From an uncultured Litoreibacter sp. (GTDB lineage Bacteria > Pseudomonadota > Alphaproteobacteria > Rhodobacterales > Rhodobacteraceae): a stretch of 64,000 bases of DNA. Positions 34,230 through 43,093 of this stretch are shown here, piece by piece. The notes under the pieces are model-generated. The model ran no database searches. It saw only the letters and a list, made by a program, of their open reading frames with translations, and was not told the origin of the DNA. Positions within the stretch are counted from its first letter, which is position 1. Each line of letters begins with the position of its first letter. Position numbers and translations under genes: made by a program. The stretch is taken from NCBI GenBank assembly GCA_947494645.1, contig CANLVO010000001.1, forward strand, positions 1,612,001 through 1,676,000. The letters run 5' to 3'.

Positions 34230-34677
34230 TGACCTCAAACTGTCGCCTGTTTCGTCTAAGGGCATCGCAGGCGCGCTTGCAATGGTGTCGTCCCGCTCTG
34301 CAATAGCCTCCGCGGAATTCCTGGCGCTCGCATTCGTCGCGCTCATTGCAATCGGATCGCCGTCTTTCGCCCAATCTCAGGCTGCCCCGATGCCGGCGAA
34401 TGCGCAGCCCAAAAGCTATGGCGAGGGATGGGAGTTTGATCGTGGGTACCGGCGTGACGGCGATGCCTGCCTTGCCATCATCGTTCCGGAGAATGCCTAT
34501 TTCGACGATGCAAGCTATGGCCCGGGCTGGAAGTGCAATCGCGGCTTTGCAGAGTCTGACGTCGGCTGTACAGAGATCGACCTCCTCGCCAATGCGCATC
34601 TCGACAGATCGGGAAACCGGTGGGCGTGCCACAGGAACTTCCAGCGATCGCAGGGGCGTTGCGTCCTGAACGACTAG
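34219..34677 (+). CDS. Exported protein with three Cys-containing repeats
   Basis: 152-aa protein from the ATG at 34219 (a start at 34282 is also possible and places the membrane segment nearer the N-terminus). A hydrophobic segment (FLALAFVALIAIGSPSFAQ) ends in a likely signal-peptidase site. The mature part consists of repeats of the pattern GW-x-x-x-RG(F/Y)-x-x-x-x-x-x-C with NAYFDDASYGPGWKCNRGF and NAHLDRSGNRWACHRNF as the clearest copies. Six regularly spaced cysteines suggest disulfides in the periplasm. Similar repeats occur in other alphaproteobacterial exported proteins; function unknown. Confidence 0.72.
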   Translation: MHCSDLKLSPVSSKGIAGALAMVSSRSAIASAEFLALAFVALIAIGSPSFAQSQAAPMPANAQPKSYGEGWEFDRGYRRDGDACLAIIVPENAYFDDASYGPGWKCNRGFAESDVGCTEIDLLANAHLDRSGNRWACHRNFQRSQGRCVLND

Positions 34678-34766
34678 CGCTCGCAATTAGAACCGAAACG
34701 CGGCTCACCCGCCCGAACGCTTCATGTAATCGTACCCGGGTAAACCCGCTTGGCAAAGGAATAATC

Positions 34767-35966
34767 GTGAAATCTGACAATCCAGAAAGACCGACGACAA
34801 GGCTGTCAACGATGGGGCCGCAAGCCCCGCCTGACGTATACGCGTCCCGTCGATCTCATACCAAAAAGGCTGTGACATACGGGGTGCCCACAGCGGTTGT
34901 CTATTGTGAGCGGAACTGCGGACAGATCGACGGCAAGACCGCAAACGGGCTTGTCCGTCACAGCCAAGCCTACCGCATTCTTTCGGTCATAGACAGCAAA
35001 CTTGATGGGCGCGACAGCGGGCAGGTGCTGGACAATGTGCGCAACGGCATCCCGGTCGTCGAAGACCTCGAAGCTGCGGTTACGCGAGAGGTAAATATCC
35101 CCGACACTTTGATCTATGGGATGGCCCCCTCCACTGGCAAGATGTCACCGGCAGATCGAGAGGTCGTGCTGGATGCTATCGCGCTTGGCATGAACATCGT
35201 CAGTGGCCTGCACGAATATCTCGGTGACGATCCCGAGATCAGAGGTGCTGCCGACGCGGCCAACGTGACGATCCGGGATATCCGCAAGCCCCGACCAAGC
35301 AAGGACATGCGCCTGTTTGACGGAAGCGTGTCCGAGGTGAAGGCCATCCGCATCGCCGTGCTGGGAACAGATTGTGCGATTGGCAAGCGGACGACAGCGA
35401 CCATTCTGGCCAGGGAACTGAACGAGCGTGGAATCAAGACCGTCCTCGTCGGCACCGGCCAGACGGGACTTATGCAGGGCGCAAAATACGGCATCGCCAT
35501 GGACGCCGTGCCACCGCAGTTTTGCTGCGGGGAACTTGAACGCGTGATTGTCGCGGCGTCTCACGGCGAAGACCCGGATGTCATCCTAATCGAAGGACAA
35601 GGTGCGCTCAGCCACCCGGCTTTTTGCACGTCGGCATTCATTCTGCGCGGCAGCCAGCCGCACGGTGTTGTTCTTCAACATGCGCCGAAACGCACTCATC
35701 GCTGCGACTTTCCCGCCATGCCGATGCCCGGGCCGAAAAGCGAAATCGCCCTGATCGAAGCTTTTGCTGACACACGGGTGATTGGAATCACACTCAATCA
35801 CGAAGCGATGACGCGCACCGAGGTCATTGGTGCAATTGACAGTCTTTCGCGCGACCTCGGCATTCCGGTGACGGACGCGCTGACTCGGCCAGAAGTGCAC
35901 CTCAGCGACATGGTACTGTCCGCCTTTCCGCAGTTGCGGCCCGTGCCTCTCGCGGCCGCAGAATGA
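34767..35966 (+). CDS. DUF1611-family P-loop protein (DgcN-like)
   Basis: 399-aa protein of the DUF1611 family. A P-loop GTDCAIGKRTT is at residues 200-210, with the later LIEGQGALSHPAF and VGTGQTGLMQGAKYG motifs. A marine relative, DgcN, N-acetylates D-glutamate before racemisation. The GTG at 34767 has AAAGGA six bases upstream; ATG 34812 is the alternative and the frame is open from 34620. It overlaps the PLP racemase gene by ATGA, so both should act in one pathway on a D- or L-amino acid. The exact substrate is unknown. Confidence 0.8.
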   Translation: MKSDNPERPTTRLSTMGPQAPPDVYASRRSHTKKAVTYGVPTAVVYCERNCGQIDGKTANGLVRHSQAYRILSVIDSKLDGRDSGQVLDNVRNGIPVVEDLEAAVTREVNIPDTLIYGMAPSTGKMSPADREVVLDAIALGMNIVSGLHEYLGDDPEIRGAADAANVTIRDIRKPRPSKDMRLFDGSVSEVKAIRIAVLGTDCAIGKRTTATILARELNERGIKTVLVGTGQTGLMQGAKYGIAMDAVPPQFCCGELERVIVAASHGEDPDVILIEGQGALSHPAFCTSAFILRGSQPHGVVLQHAPKRTHRCDFPAMPMPGPKSEIALIEAFADTRVIGITLNHEAMTRTEVIGAIDSLSRDLGIPVTDALTRPEVHLSDMVLSAFPQLRPVPLAAAE

Positions 35967-37084
35967 CCTCGCCGCGAGTGGAAGTTAGTCTGGGCAAGAT
36001 CCAGGCCAACGCGCGATATCTCGTCCGACGTCTTGGCGCTCGTCGAATCTCGGTCACCGGTGTGACCAAAGCAGTGTGTGGGCATCCTGACGTAGCCGAG
36101 GCAATGCTGGACGGTGGCGTTGCCAGTCTGGCCGACGCACGCATCAAAAACGTCGTTCGGATGCGGACCGCGGGGATCACGTGCCCAATTTCGCTGATCC
36201 GCGCGCCGCTACTGAGCGAGATGGAAGACGTCATCCAGTATTGCGACGCGAGCTATAACACAGAGATGGACACGATCCTGAAGCTTGGCGCAGCCGCAAA
36301 GGAACAGGGTGCCTCGCACGATGTCATCCTGATGGTCGAAATGGGCGATATGCGCGAAGGCATTTTACAAGAGAACCTCAATGACTTCGCCGCTCAGGTA
36401 ATCGCAACACCCGGTGTCGCTCTCAAAGGCATCGCTGCAAATTTTGCCTGCCTGGGCGACGTTGCACCGACGGCCGGTGACACGGCCATGCTCTCGAGAC
36501 TGGCCGACCAAGTCGAAGGCGCCTGCGGACCTGTTGTAGATCTTGTGTCAGGAGGAGGCTCGGCCAATTTGCCATGGGCGCTTGGCGACGTTTCAACTGG
36601 GCGGGTCGACAACCTGCGTCTGGGTGAGGCGATCCTTCTCGGCACCGACCCCGTGACTGGGCATCCAATCACTGGCCTTCATACGGATGCCTTTACCCTT
36701 TTTGCCGAAGTGATCGAAACAAGCCGCAAACCAAGCCCAGCGTCGACCATGTCAATTGCTCCGGAGCTTGGGATGCTCAATTTGGTTCGAAGTGATGACC
36801 TCCGAGCCCGAACCACCCTTGCTGTCGGGCAGCAAGACACCGACGCAAGCGGTCTTATATTTTCCCCGGGAACGGCGTTTATTGGCGCGACCAGCGACCA
36901 CACCGTTGTCGACTCAGCCAAAGCCGCTGTGCCCGTTGGCTCCGAGATGAAAATGGGCATGAACTACAGCGCCCTCATGCGGGCGATGAGCGCCCCAGAT
37001 GTCGCCAAGGTTGTTCATGGCAAGCAAAAGATGAACGGAAGTGCAAAGGACCGCGAGGCCCACCCCTTCCTGACCTTGGTATGA
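35963..37084 (+). CDS. PLP-dependent alanine/ornithine-type racemase
   Basis: 373-aa fold-type III PLP enzyme (alanine racemase N-terminal barrel). Lys36 in VTGVTKAVCGHP is the expected PLP-binding lysine; VEMGDMREGI, SGGGSANLPWAL and the NLRLGEAILLG phosphate region are typical of the amino-acid racemase group that includes ornithine racemase. The C-terminal part (MSIAPELGMLNLV) is shorter than in alanine racemases. It is coupled to the DUF1611 gene by a four-base overlap. In known DgcN systems the partner racemase belongs to the enolase superfamily, so this pairing is different. Confidence 0.82.
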   Translation: MTSPRVEVSLGKIQANARYLVRRLGARRISVTGVTKAVCGHPDVAEAMLDGGVASLADARIKNVVRMRTAGITCPISLIRAPLLSEMEDVIQYCDASYNTEMDTILKLGAAAKEQGASHDVILMVEMGDMREGILQENLNDFAAQVIATPGVALKGIAANFACLGDVAPTAGDTAMLSRLADQVEGACGPVVDLVSGGGSANLPWALGDVSTGRVDNLRLGEAILLGTDPVTGHPITGLHTDAFTLFAEVIETSRKPSPASTMSIAPELGMLNLVRSDDLRARTTLAVGQQDTDASGLIFSPGTAFIGATSDHTVVDSAKAAVPVGSEMKMGMNYSALMRAMSAPDVAKVVHGKQKMNGSAKDREAHPFLTLV

Positions 37085-37098
37085 CACCCACAATGGTC

Positions 37099-37133
37099 GT
37101 CGGCGGGGCCTACGAAGATCATACCCCGCCGAC
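37099..37133 (+). terminator. Strong hairpin after the racemase gene
   Basis: A perfect 10-bp stem, GTCGGCGGGG with CCCCGCCGAC (37099-37108 and 37124-37133), lies 15 bases after the stop codon around a 15-base loop. No U-run follows, so it may be a Rho-linked or RNA-stabilising end. Confidence 0.5.
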
Positions 37134-37258
37134 TAGTCCCACACCGCGCCATGGTAAAAGGGCCGGTCAATACACATATACCAATAAGCCGCACTCGAGA
37201 ATTCGTGCCTGATCGAGGCCCGGAAATTCCAGCGGAAAACCCAAAAAGGATGAAGAGC

Positions 37259-37396
37259 ATGTCTTTCAAAGACCTGACCACCAAAGCTGCCGCCATACTG
37301 AAAGCCAAACCTGCGGAACCGTCGAAAAAAGAACCGGCACTCAAGGCGCCGGACGCTGCTGCGAAACCGGGTTCTCCGGGTCCGAAGAAAACCTGA
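37259..37396 (+). CDS. Tiny Lys/Ala/Pro-rich protein
   Basis: 45-aa frame from the ATG at 37259 with AAGGA eight bases upstream. The product starts MSFKDLTTKAAAILKAKPAEP and is a basic, low-complexity, disordered tail. The frame could extend to 37151 but that start lacks support. Similar Lys-Pro-Ala small proteins occur in alphaproteobacteria next to stress genes; real expression is uncertain. Confidence 0.5.
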   Translation: MSFKDLTTKAAAILKAKPAEPSKKEPALKAPDAAAKPGSPGPKKT

Positions 37397-37466
37397 CGCA
37401 TGCACCGGAAAGGGCTGGTTTTGCTCGATGTCATGGAAAACTGTTCAATTGAAAGGATCAAACGCA

Positions 37467-37988
37467 ATGGACGAACAAAGAGCGAAAACCATCGCGGTTT
37501 TTGACCGGCCTTTCAATCTTCCTGGCTTCGACGAAACGCTTCCCGCCGGAGAGTATGATATCGAGACTGAATTCGCCTCACCACCTGATCACAAGGACCC
37601 TCAGGTCTGGAAGGCCTCCGTCGTGGTCCATTTGCATCCACGCCTGTCCCATCCGGGATTAACACGGAGCCTGACTGTGTCGCTTCTCGATCTTGACCGC
37701 GCCCGTGCGAGAGACAAACTGTCCGGCAAGGACCTGTCACAGGTCTTTCTCGAAGAAATGCTGGCCGATCCGATGGTGCAACTCGTCATGCAGGCCGACG
37801 GGGTGTCCGAGGCTCAATTGCGCCATCTCTACTCGGGATCGGGGACGACACAGACTGACAGGGGTGACGCGGATACTGAGGCCGAAAACGCAACAGCGCG
37901 GGGGGCTTCGCGGGACGCTTCGGACATTCATGACGCCGAGAATGAAGGGATGCCGTGCCGATCGCGCACGTCATCCGTTTCCGTATGA
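37467..37988 (+). CDS. Unknown 173-aa protein with acidic disordered tail
   Basis: From the ATG at 37467 with GAAAGGA about ten bases upstream. The N-terminal 60 residues (TIAVFDRPFNLPGFDETLPAGEYDIETE) resemble the beta-rich segment of the 104-aa protein at 33565. A helical centre (LSQVFLEEMLADPMVQLVMQADGVSEAQLRHL) and a low-complexity C-terminal tail (DRGDADTEAENATARGASR) follow. No family recognised. Its stop overlaps the ATG of the next gene. Confidence 0.65.
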   Translation: MDEQRAKTIAVFDRPFNLPGFDETLPAGEYDIETEFASPPDHKDPQVWKASVVVHLHPRLSHPGLTRSLTVSLLDLDRARARDKLSGKDLSQVFLEEMLADPMVQLVMQADGVSEAQLRHLYSGSGTTQTDRGDADTEAENATARGASRDASDIHDAENEGMPCRSRTSSVSV

Positions 37989-38251
37989 TGCCCACAACGC
38001 AATTTCAGGGACCAAATGAACGCGAGGATCTGATGCAAGCAAAAGTCGACGATATCCTGATGGATCAACCCAGCCGCGCGCTCGGCGATGTGCCGAAGCT
38101 GCGGTTCTGCTTGGCTTGTAGTGCTTCGTTTTGGAGCGAAGGGTTCGGCCAGCGCATTTGTGTAAGATGCAAAAGAACGACAGCATGGCGCGCGGCAATG
38201 CTCGAAGGGGTCAGCACAGGTCGGTCTCGCTCCGGCGGTAGGTCGACTTAG
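37985..38251 (+). CDS. Small protein with CxxC zinc-finger motif
   Basis: 88-aa protein beginning MMPTTQFQGPNEREDLMQAK. Two CxxC pairs (CLAC and CVRC, about 18 residues apart) define a likely zinc ribbon, followed by a basic Arg-rich C-terminus (GRSRSGGRST). It overlaps the upstream gene by ATGA. A shorter form starting at 38033 is possible. It may bind nucleic acid. Confidence 0.6.
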   Translation: MMPTTQFQGPNEREDLMQAKVDDILMDQPSRALGDVPKLRFCLACSASFWSEGFGQRICVRCKRTTAWRAAMLEGVSTGRSRSGGRST

Positions 38252-38260
38252 ATCTGCTGC

Positions 38261-39127
38261 ATGCCAACGATTACGATCACACATACGACCATCTATCGCT
38301 ATCGCGTCGCCGTGGTCCTTGGACCGCACAGGCTGATGTTGCGTCCTCGCGAAACGCGGGACCTCACATTGACGGCTTTCGATTTTGATATCACGCCGAC
38401 GGCTCGCATGGACTGGTCCCACGATGTCGCTGGAAACGCCATCGCCATCGCCAATTTCGATGCCTCAACGGAAACGCTATCGATCCGGTCGCATACGACC
38501 GCCGTCCTCACTGGACCTGACTGGCCTGTCTTCCCGATCGCGGCCTCTGCGACGTCATACCCATTCCTTTACTCCGCCGAAGACTGGAAAGATCTCGGGG
38601 CGCTTTCTGCACCACAATACCAAGACGACGCAGGGCGCCTGTCAAACTGGGTCGAGCAATTCGTGATGCGCAGGCCAACGGATACGTTGTCGCTCTTGAA
38701 GGACGTCAGCAATGGCATCACAGCGCAGATCGCGTATCAGAGCCGCGAGCGCGAAGGCACGCAAGGACCACTTGAGACCCTCGACCGTGGCTACGGGACG
38801 TGTCGCGATTTTGCGGTCCTATTTGCCGAGGCTATGCGAACACTGGGTTTTGGGGCGCGCCTGGTGTCCGGATACGTCTACGCCCCCAATGATATCCGAC
38901 GAGGATCTGCTGGCTCGGGCTCTACGCATGCATGGGTCGAAGTCTTTGTTCCCGGGGCAGGCTGGATCCCGTTCGACCCAACGAACATGTCGGTGGGGTC
39001 GGCCAATCTGATTCCGGTGGCCGTTGCGCGGAACATATCACAGGTCGCTCCGGTTGCCGGAAGCTACCATGGAGAAGGTACCGATCTTCTCGCTATGGAG
39101 GTAGTTGTCCGTGTTGAAGACCAATGA
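38261..39127 (+). CDS. Transglutaminase-like cysteine protease-fold protein
   Basis: 288-aa protein with an N-terminal bacterial transglutaminase-like beta domain (about residues 5-85, TITHTTIYRYRVAVVLGPHRL) and a catalytic transglutaminase-like core. The triad is visible as Cys181 (GYGTCRDFA), His223 (STHAWVEV) and Asp239 (FDPTN). Family members are proteases or crosslinking enzymes, often found in gene sets with alpha-E/DUF403 and circularly permuted ATP-grasp proteins; those are absent here. It lies at the end of the small-gene run. Substrate unknown. Confidence 0.86.
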   Translation: MPTITITHTTIYRYRVAVVLGPHRLMLRPRETRDLTLTAFDFDITPTARMDWSHDVAGNAIAIANFDASTETLSIRSHTTAVLTGPDWPVFPIAASATSYPFLYSAEDWKDLGALSAPQYQDDAGRLSNWVEQFVMRRPTDTLSLLKDVSNGITAQIAYQSREREGTQGPLETLDRGYGTCRDFAVLFAEAMRTLGFGARLVSGYVYAPNDIRRGSAGSGSTHAWVEVFVPGAGWIPFDPTNMSVGSANLIPVAVARNISQVAPVAGSYHGEGTDLLAMEVVVRVEDQ

Positions 39128-39626
39128 CTTCACCGATGTAGGCGGAATCCACAAATCTCCGCGCAGTCCAGTTGGAGGTTCACAATGTGTTTCGCTGTAT
39201 GTCGTGCAACTCCTCGGACTAATCTGGGACAGTACGGGCACAGAGCGCATCCGCGGATATCTACTGGCGACACACGCAGGTGTAGTCGTCGGTCGAAACT
39301 CTGTTTGAGCGTGCCGACTAGCCTTACTCAGCTTTCGTCCTGGCTACCGTATCACGCGGCGTTCGGGCGGTTTTTCTGGGTGTCTCAATTGGCAAGCCAA
39401 AGGACCGCTTCGGCGAAATTGGCTGCAATGCAGCGAAACGCATGTCGCAGATGCGAATGGTTTCTGCGTCAGCGAAAACTGCACCTGCAAAAGTCTGCTT
39501 TGTCCGCCTAGCTGCCTTTAGAAGGCCTCAAGTGGGTAAGAAAGTTCGACCGAGAGCGTAAGATGTCCCCTTTAGTCCCTCACTGCCTTAGGCAAATCAT
39601 GCGATTACGACATCTTCGGAACGCCT
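39128..39626. other. 499-bp gene-free stretch on the island
   Basis: No convincing gene, RNA or repeat. Short plus-strand frames (such as 39185-39511) show no ribosome binding site and no motif. Words such as GCAGCGAAA (near 39430) and TCAGCGAAAAC (39470s) resemble the arms of the inverted repeat at 28793-28845, so it may hold decayed copies of an extragenic repeat. It also separates two unrelated gene sets. Confidence 0.5.
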
Positions 39627-41051
39627 TTAACTCAGGTATTCTGCGTATCTCTGCCAGGCGTGTAGTGAATTCGTATGGATAGGCTGTCGCACTTCGCTGG
39701 CGCTCAATGTCATGACGGCTCTGGAATTTTTGTCTGGCGACAAACATGCGTCGTCCCAGGGCAGCCCCACGTCTGCAATCAGTCTTCGCGTCTCATGCTC
39801 CGGGTTCTGAACCAGATCCTCGTATCGTACGGTAACGATCGCGTCGGAGCATCGATCCATCCAGAAATCCAACATCTCGTCAAATGCCGACTGGTAAACC
39901 GCTACGTCGCTCAGATCGTAGCTAAAGAGTTGTTTTCCCGGTCGGAATATATGTCGGTAATTCGACAGCGCAGTCGGTTCTGGTCGCCGTTGCAAGACGA
40001 CAAAACGTGCCTTCGGCATCGCGGCGGCCGCAAGCCCGAGATACATCCAGGTTTGCAAAGACTTATCCGTCAGATGTGGGGCGTCCTGTGCGACCAGCTT
40101 CCGCATTGTTTCGGCGTAGTCTAACCCCGTTTTTCCGAAAGCCTCAGGCGTCAGTTCCAACTTTCGTCGCGCATCCACCATTGGGTCACCGATAAAGCGC
40201 TTCGCAACTTTGAAAAACGCACCCGTTTCACCGGCCGCGTCAACTTGGCCGTGCGAGGAGATGATCTGCTCGACCAAGGTCGTCCCAGAACGCGGCATGC
40301 CGGTCACGAAGATCGGCGCAAAATCAGTGCTGGTATCGTTCCAGAAATCTGATGGATCGAACTTTTCAAAAACCCGCTGATAGCGCCGCACTGTCGCGTG
40401 GCGTTGTGCGATGTCGAAGGGATACGCCGTCCGCATGGCAACATTTGCTGTCTCAAGATGCCGAAAGCTCTTCCTGGGATCGTCCATCTGATCCCAGGCC
40501 TTTGCCAGCGCAAAATCCAGATGGAACGCGGCGGAACTACCCTTTTTTGCCGTTCTGCGGGCTTTCTGAAGGCGTGCCAAAAGCGGCGTATCAGATTTGA
40601 AATATGTTATTGCAGCAAGATGAAAGAGAAGCTCGCCATTGTCAGGATCAATGCTGATCGCACGTTCCAAATCGGAGTGCGCCTTCTCCATATCGCCAAG
40701 GCTCTGAAGCAATAAGGCTCGTCGCGCCAGAAAACGTGGATTATTAGGCTCGAGTGCAATTGAGCGCGTCAGCGTTTCAACGGCGTCCGGCAGAAGGCGG
40801 GCACTTTCCTCCAATTCAGCGCGATAGGCCAATATCCGAACGGACACCACCCCCGAATCAATACTCCGAATATCTTCAAGCGCGTCATGGAGGTGACCCA
40901 ACGTTTGCAGTATCCGGGCACGAAAGATCAGCGCATTCGGATCGGGGCCATTGCGCGTGATTTCAAGGTTGATGGCGTCAAGCGATCCCAACATATCCCC
41001 AGAGGCGGCGCGGGCGCGCGCTTGAACAACATAGTCGGTTACCATTCCCAT
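39627..41051 (-). CDS. TPR-sulfotransferase fusion protein
   Basis: 474-aa protein with tetratricopeptide-type helices in the N-terminal 180 residues (for example NALIFRARILQTLGHLHDALE, NNPRFLARRALLLQSLGDMEKAHSDLERAI) and a sulfotransferase domain (about 235-465) whose PAPS-binding loop is TGMPRSGTTLVEQIISSHG. Such TPR-sulfotransferases sulfate surface or secreted glycans or proteins. There is no signal peptide, so it is cytoplasmic. It stands alone in this part of the island. The acceptor is unknown. Confidence 0.87.
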   Translation of the reverse strand: MGMVTDYVVQARARAASGDMLGSLDAINLEITRNGPDPNALIFRARILQTLGHLHDALEDIRSIDSGVVSVRILAYRAELEESARLLPDAVETLTRSIALEPNNPRFLARRALLLQSLGDMEKAHSDLERAISIDPDNGELLFHLAAITYFKSDTPLLARLQKARRTAKKGSSAAFHLDFALAKAWDQMDDPRKSFRHLETANVAMRTAYPFDIAQRHATVRRYQRVFEKFDPSDFWNDTSTDFAPIFVTGMPRSGTTLVEQIISSHGQVDAAGETGAFFKVAKRFIGDPMVDARRKLELTPEAFGKTGLDYAETMRKLVAQDAPHLTDKSLQTWMYLGLAAAAMPKARFVVLQRRPEPTALSNYRHIFRPGKQLFSYDLSDVAVYQSAFDEMLDFWMDRCSDAIVTVRYEDLVQNPEHETRRLIADVGLPWDDACLSPDKNSRAVMTLSASEVRQPIHTNSLHAWQRYAEYLS

Positions 41052-41692
41052 GGAGGGGTTCCTACGCTTGGCCCGTTACCGGGGCTTATCTGGAAGCAGA
41101 GATTGAGTTGCGCAAAATTGAGCGGTTTGAACCAATGGGCTGTCTGCAAATTTCGTGGTGGCTCGGCTCGACGTCATCTGCTTCTCCCGTAAACTATAAC
41201 GTTTAGTTTTGGTGTTGGTACCGTCTGTTTTCGCAAAAGGATCGTGCGTAAACGCACCGGCGAGAATTCGCCGGATATGACAGCAGAACGCCAAAAAAAT
41301 AGACGAAAATGGAAGTAGGTCGTTTGTCCCGCAGAGCCGCCATCGAATTGCCCTTTGCGGCCTGAAGGCCCTACCGAAAGCGGCGGACGACCGCTTTGTG
41401 CGCAAAGCGGACATTGGGCTCGATCAATCGAATGGCAGCTTCGTCCCGCTTTCAGGACACTGGAACCTTGATCAATTCCAATCTCTTAATGATATCAGTT
41501 CGTCTCGGACATAGCTCAGGTTAGCTCTTGCGATATTTTGTGCGACAGAAACTGATCGGGCACTTTTTGTTGACCTTCGCGCCTCGCCCGGTGCGTTGTG
41601 AGACACCATGTTCACTTGTCAGACTGTTGGCGCGCTTGAAGCTTGTCCAAAGCGTTTGCATCGGACCATAGTCGGAAGCCAACGGTACTTCG
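41052..41692. other. 641-bp gene-free stretch with a palindromic extragenic sequence
   Basis: No protein-coding evidence. A frame on the minus strand (41076-41414) begins MSALRTKRSSAAFGRAF but is a reading through an extragenic repeat. The promoter of the sulfotransferase gene (minus) and of the histidine kinase gene (plus) must lie here. A short palindrome occurs at 41391-41410. Confidence 0.5.
41391..41410. repeat. Extragenic palindrome CCGCTTTG-TGCG-CAAAGCGG
   Basis: CCGCTTTG and CAAAGCGG are perfect arms around TGCG, in a gene-free region. The flanking word GCGGACATTGGG is of the type that recurs between genes in Rhodobacteraceae genomes. Copies elsewhere in this genome cannot be seen here. 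Confidence 0.4.
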
Positions 41693-43093
41693 ATGCGGCA
41701 CAAACAGGTGATGAAGGAAAACCGGCGATTGTTTAGACATCCAGTTACAAGGCGCTTTGTGCTTGTCGGAAGCATCGTCATGGCCTTGGCCGCCTTGGTT
41801 CTCGGGAATTGGGTGACCCACCGGATTGAACGCGGGGTGGTCAACAATTCTGCAACGTCTGCGGCTGTATTTATGGAGAGTTTCATATCGCCCGTCAGCC
41901 ATGAATTCTCAGACCCGGCTGGCCTTACCGACCCATCCCGCTCCGCCTTGCGAGAAATCTTTCTGCAATCGGCTTTGGGGGACCGCATCGTTTCATACAA
42001 AATCTGGGGAGACGGCGGCGAAATCATCGAAGCGTCAAATGCAGAACTAGTTGGGCAAATATTTGAGCTTTCTGAGGATCAAAATATCGCGTGGACAGGA
42101 AAGATCGCTGCATCATTTGAAGACCTCTCTGATGCAGAGGATGCCGCAGAGTCGGCTTTGGGAATTCCACTTTTGGAAGTTTACAGCCCTGTCTTCGACG
42201 CATGGACTGGCGAAGTTGTTGCAGTCGCAGAGTTCTATGAAAATGGGACTTCCCTTGCGGCTGAGATCGGAAGCGCCCGGCGGAATACATGGCTGGTCGT
42301 CGCAGTGGTCTTTTTGTTAAGCGCTGCTTGTCTTGTCGGCTTGGTGGAGGCTGCCGGTCGGCAAATCGAACGTCAACGCATAGAATTGAAGGAACGCCTG
42401 AGAGATGCGGAGTGCCTTTCCAGGCAGAATGCAACCCTGACACAGCGGGTCCGGTTAGCTGCAGCCCGATCAACGGCTCAGTCCGACCGGGTCATGCAAA
42501 GGATCGGACAAGAGCTTCACGACGGCGTGGCCCAACATCTTTCACTTGCTGGGCTGCGGTTGACAGACGGCGACACGAAGAGTGCAAAAGACGAGGTCAC
42601 TGTAAGAACCTCTCTAGATGCCGCGATGCGAGAACTTCGCGCGATTTCGCGGGGGCTGTCATTGCCTGATATCGAAAACCTGAACCTGGCAAATACAATC
42701 TCTCGTGCAATCCAGGATCACAAACAGGCATTCGCACAGCAAGTTCACGAGAATTTTGAAGACAGCCTTAAAATTCCTGCGCCTTCATCCATTAAATTGT
42801 GCTGCTATCGGTTTGTCCAGGAAGCGCTCTTCAATACCTACAAGCACGCTGAGGCTTCGAAAGTCACAGTTGATGCGATGGTTGATAGCACGGGCATACG
42901 CGTCAGCGTTAGGGACAATGGAAGAGGTTTTGATGCTGAGGCTCGTGATCTCGTTCGCGAAGATGGCGGGCAAGGACTTATGGGCCTAAGAGACCGGGTC
43001 GAGGCGCTTGGCGGCAGAATGGATATCGAATCCAATCAAGACTTCGGAACCAGGATTTCCCTTACACTTCCGACAACGGAGACAGGCTTATGA
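41693..43093 (+). CDS. NarX-type sensor histidine kinase
   Basis: 466-aa membrane kinase. One membrane segment near residues 20-36 (RFVLVGSIVMALAALVLGNW), a periplasmic or cytoplasm-external sensory part (about 40-195), a second membrane segment near 200-222 (TWLVVAVVFLLSAACLVGLVEA), a coiled-coil linker, then a HisKA_3 dimerisation domain with phospho-accepting His276 in QELHDGVAQHLSLAGL and an HATPase domain (N box FVQEALFNTYKHAEA, G1 box DNGRGFD). It overlaps its response regulator by ATGA. The signal is unknown. A start at 41711 is also possible. Confidence 0.88.
   Translation: MRHKQVMKENRRLFRHPVTRRFVLVGSIVMALAALVLGNWVTHRIERGVVNNSATSAAVFMESFISPVSHEFSDPAGLTDPSRSALREIFLQSALGDRIVSYKIWGDGGEIIEASNAELVGQIFELSEDQNIAWTGKIAASFEDLSDAEDAAESALGIPLLEVYSPVFDAWTGEVVAVAEFYENGTSLAAEIGSARRNTWLVVAVVFLLSAACLVGLVEAAGRQIERQRIELKERLRDAECLSRQNATLTQRVRLAAARSTAQSDRVMQRIGQELHDGVAQHLSLAGLRLTDGDTKSAKDEVTVRTSLDAAMRELRAISRGLSLPDIENLNLANTISRAIQDHKQAFAQQVHENFEDSLKIPAPSSIKLCCYRFVQEALFNTYKHAEASKVTVDAMVDSTGIRVSVRDNGRGFDAEARDLVREDGGQGLMGLRDRVEALGGRMDIESNQDFGTRISLTLPTTETGL

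Noticed and set aside
39185-39511. 108-aa plus-strand gene
   Set aside because: No start signal or motif; composition typical of non-coding DNA.
41076-41414. 112-aa minus-strand gene upstream of the sulfotransferase
   Set aside because: It reads through an extragenic palindromic sequence and has no conserved features or start signal.
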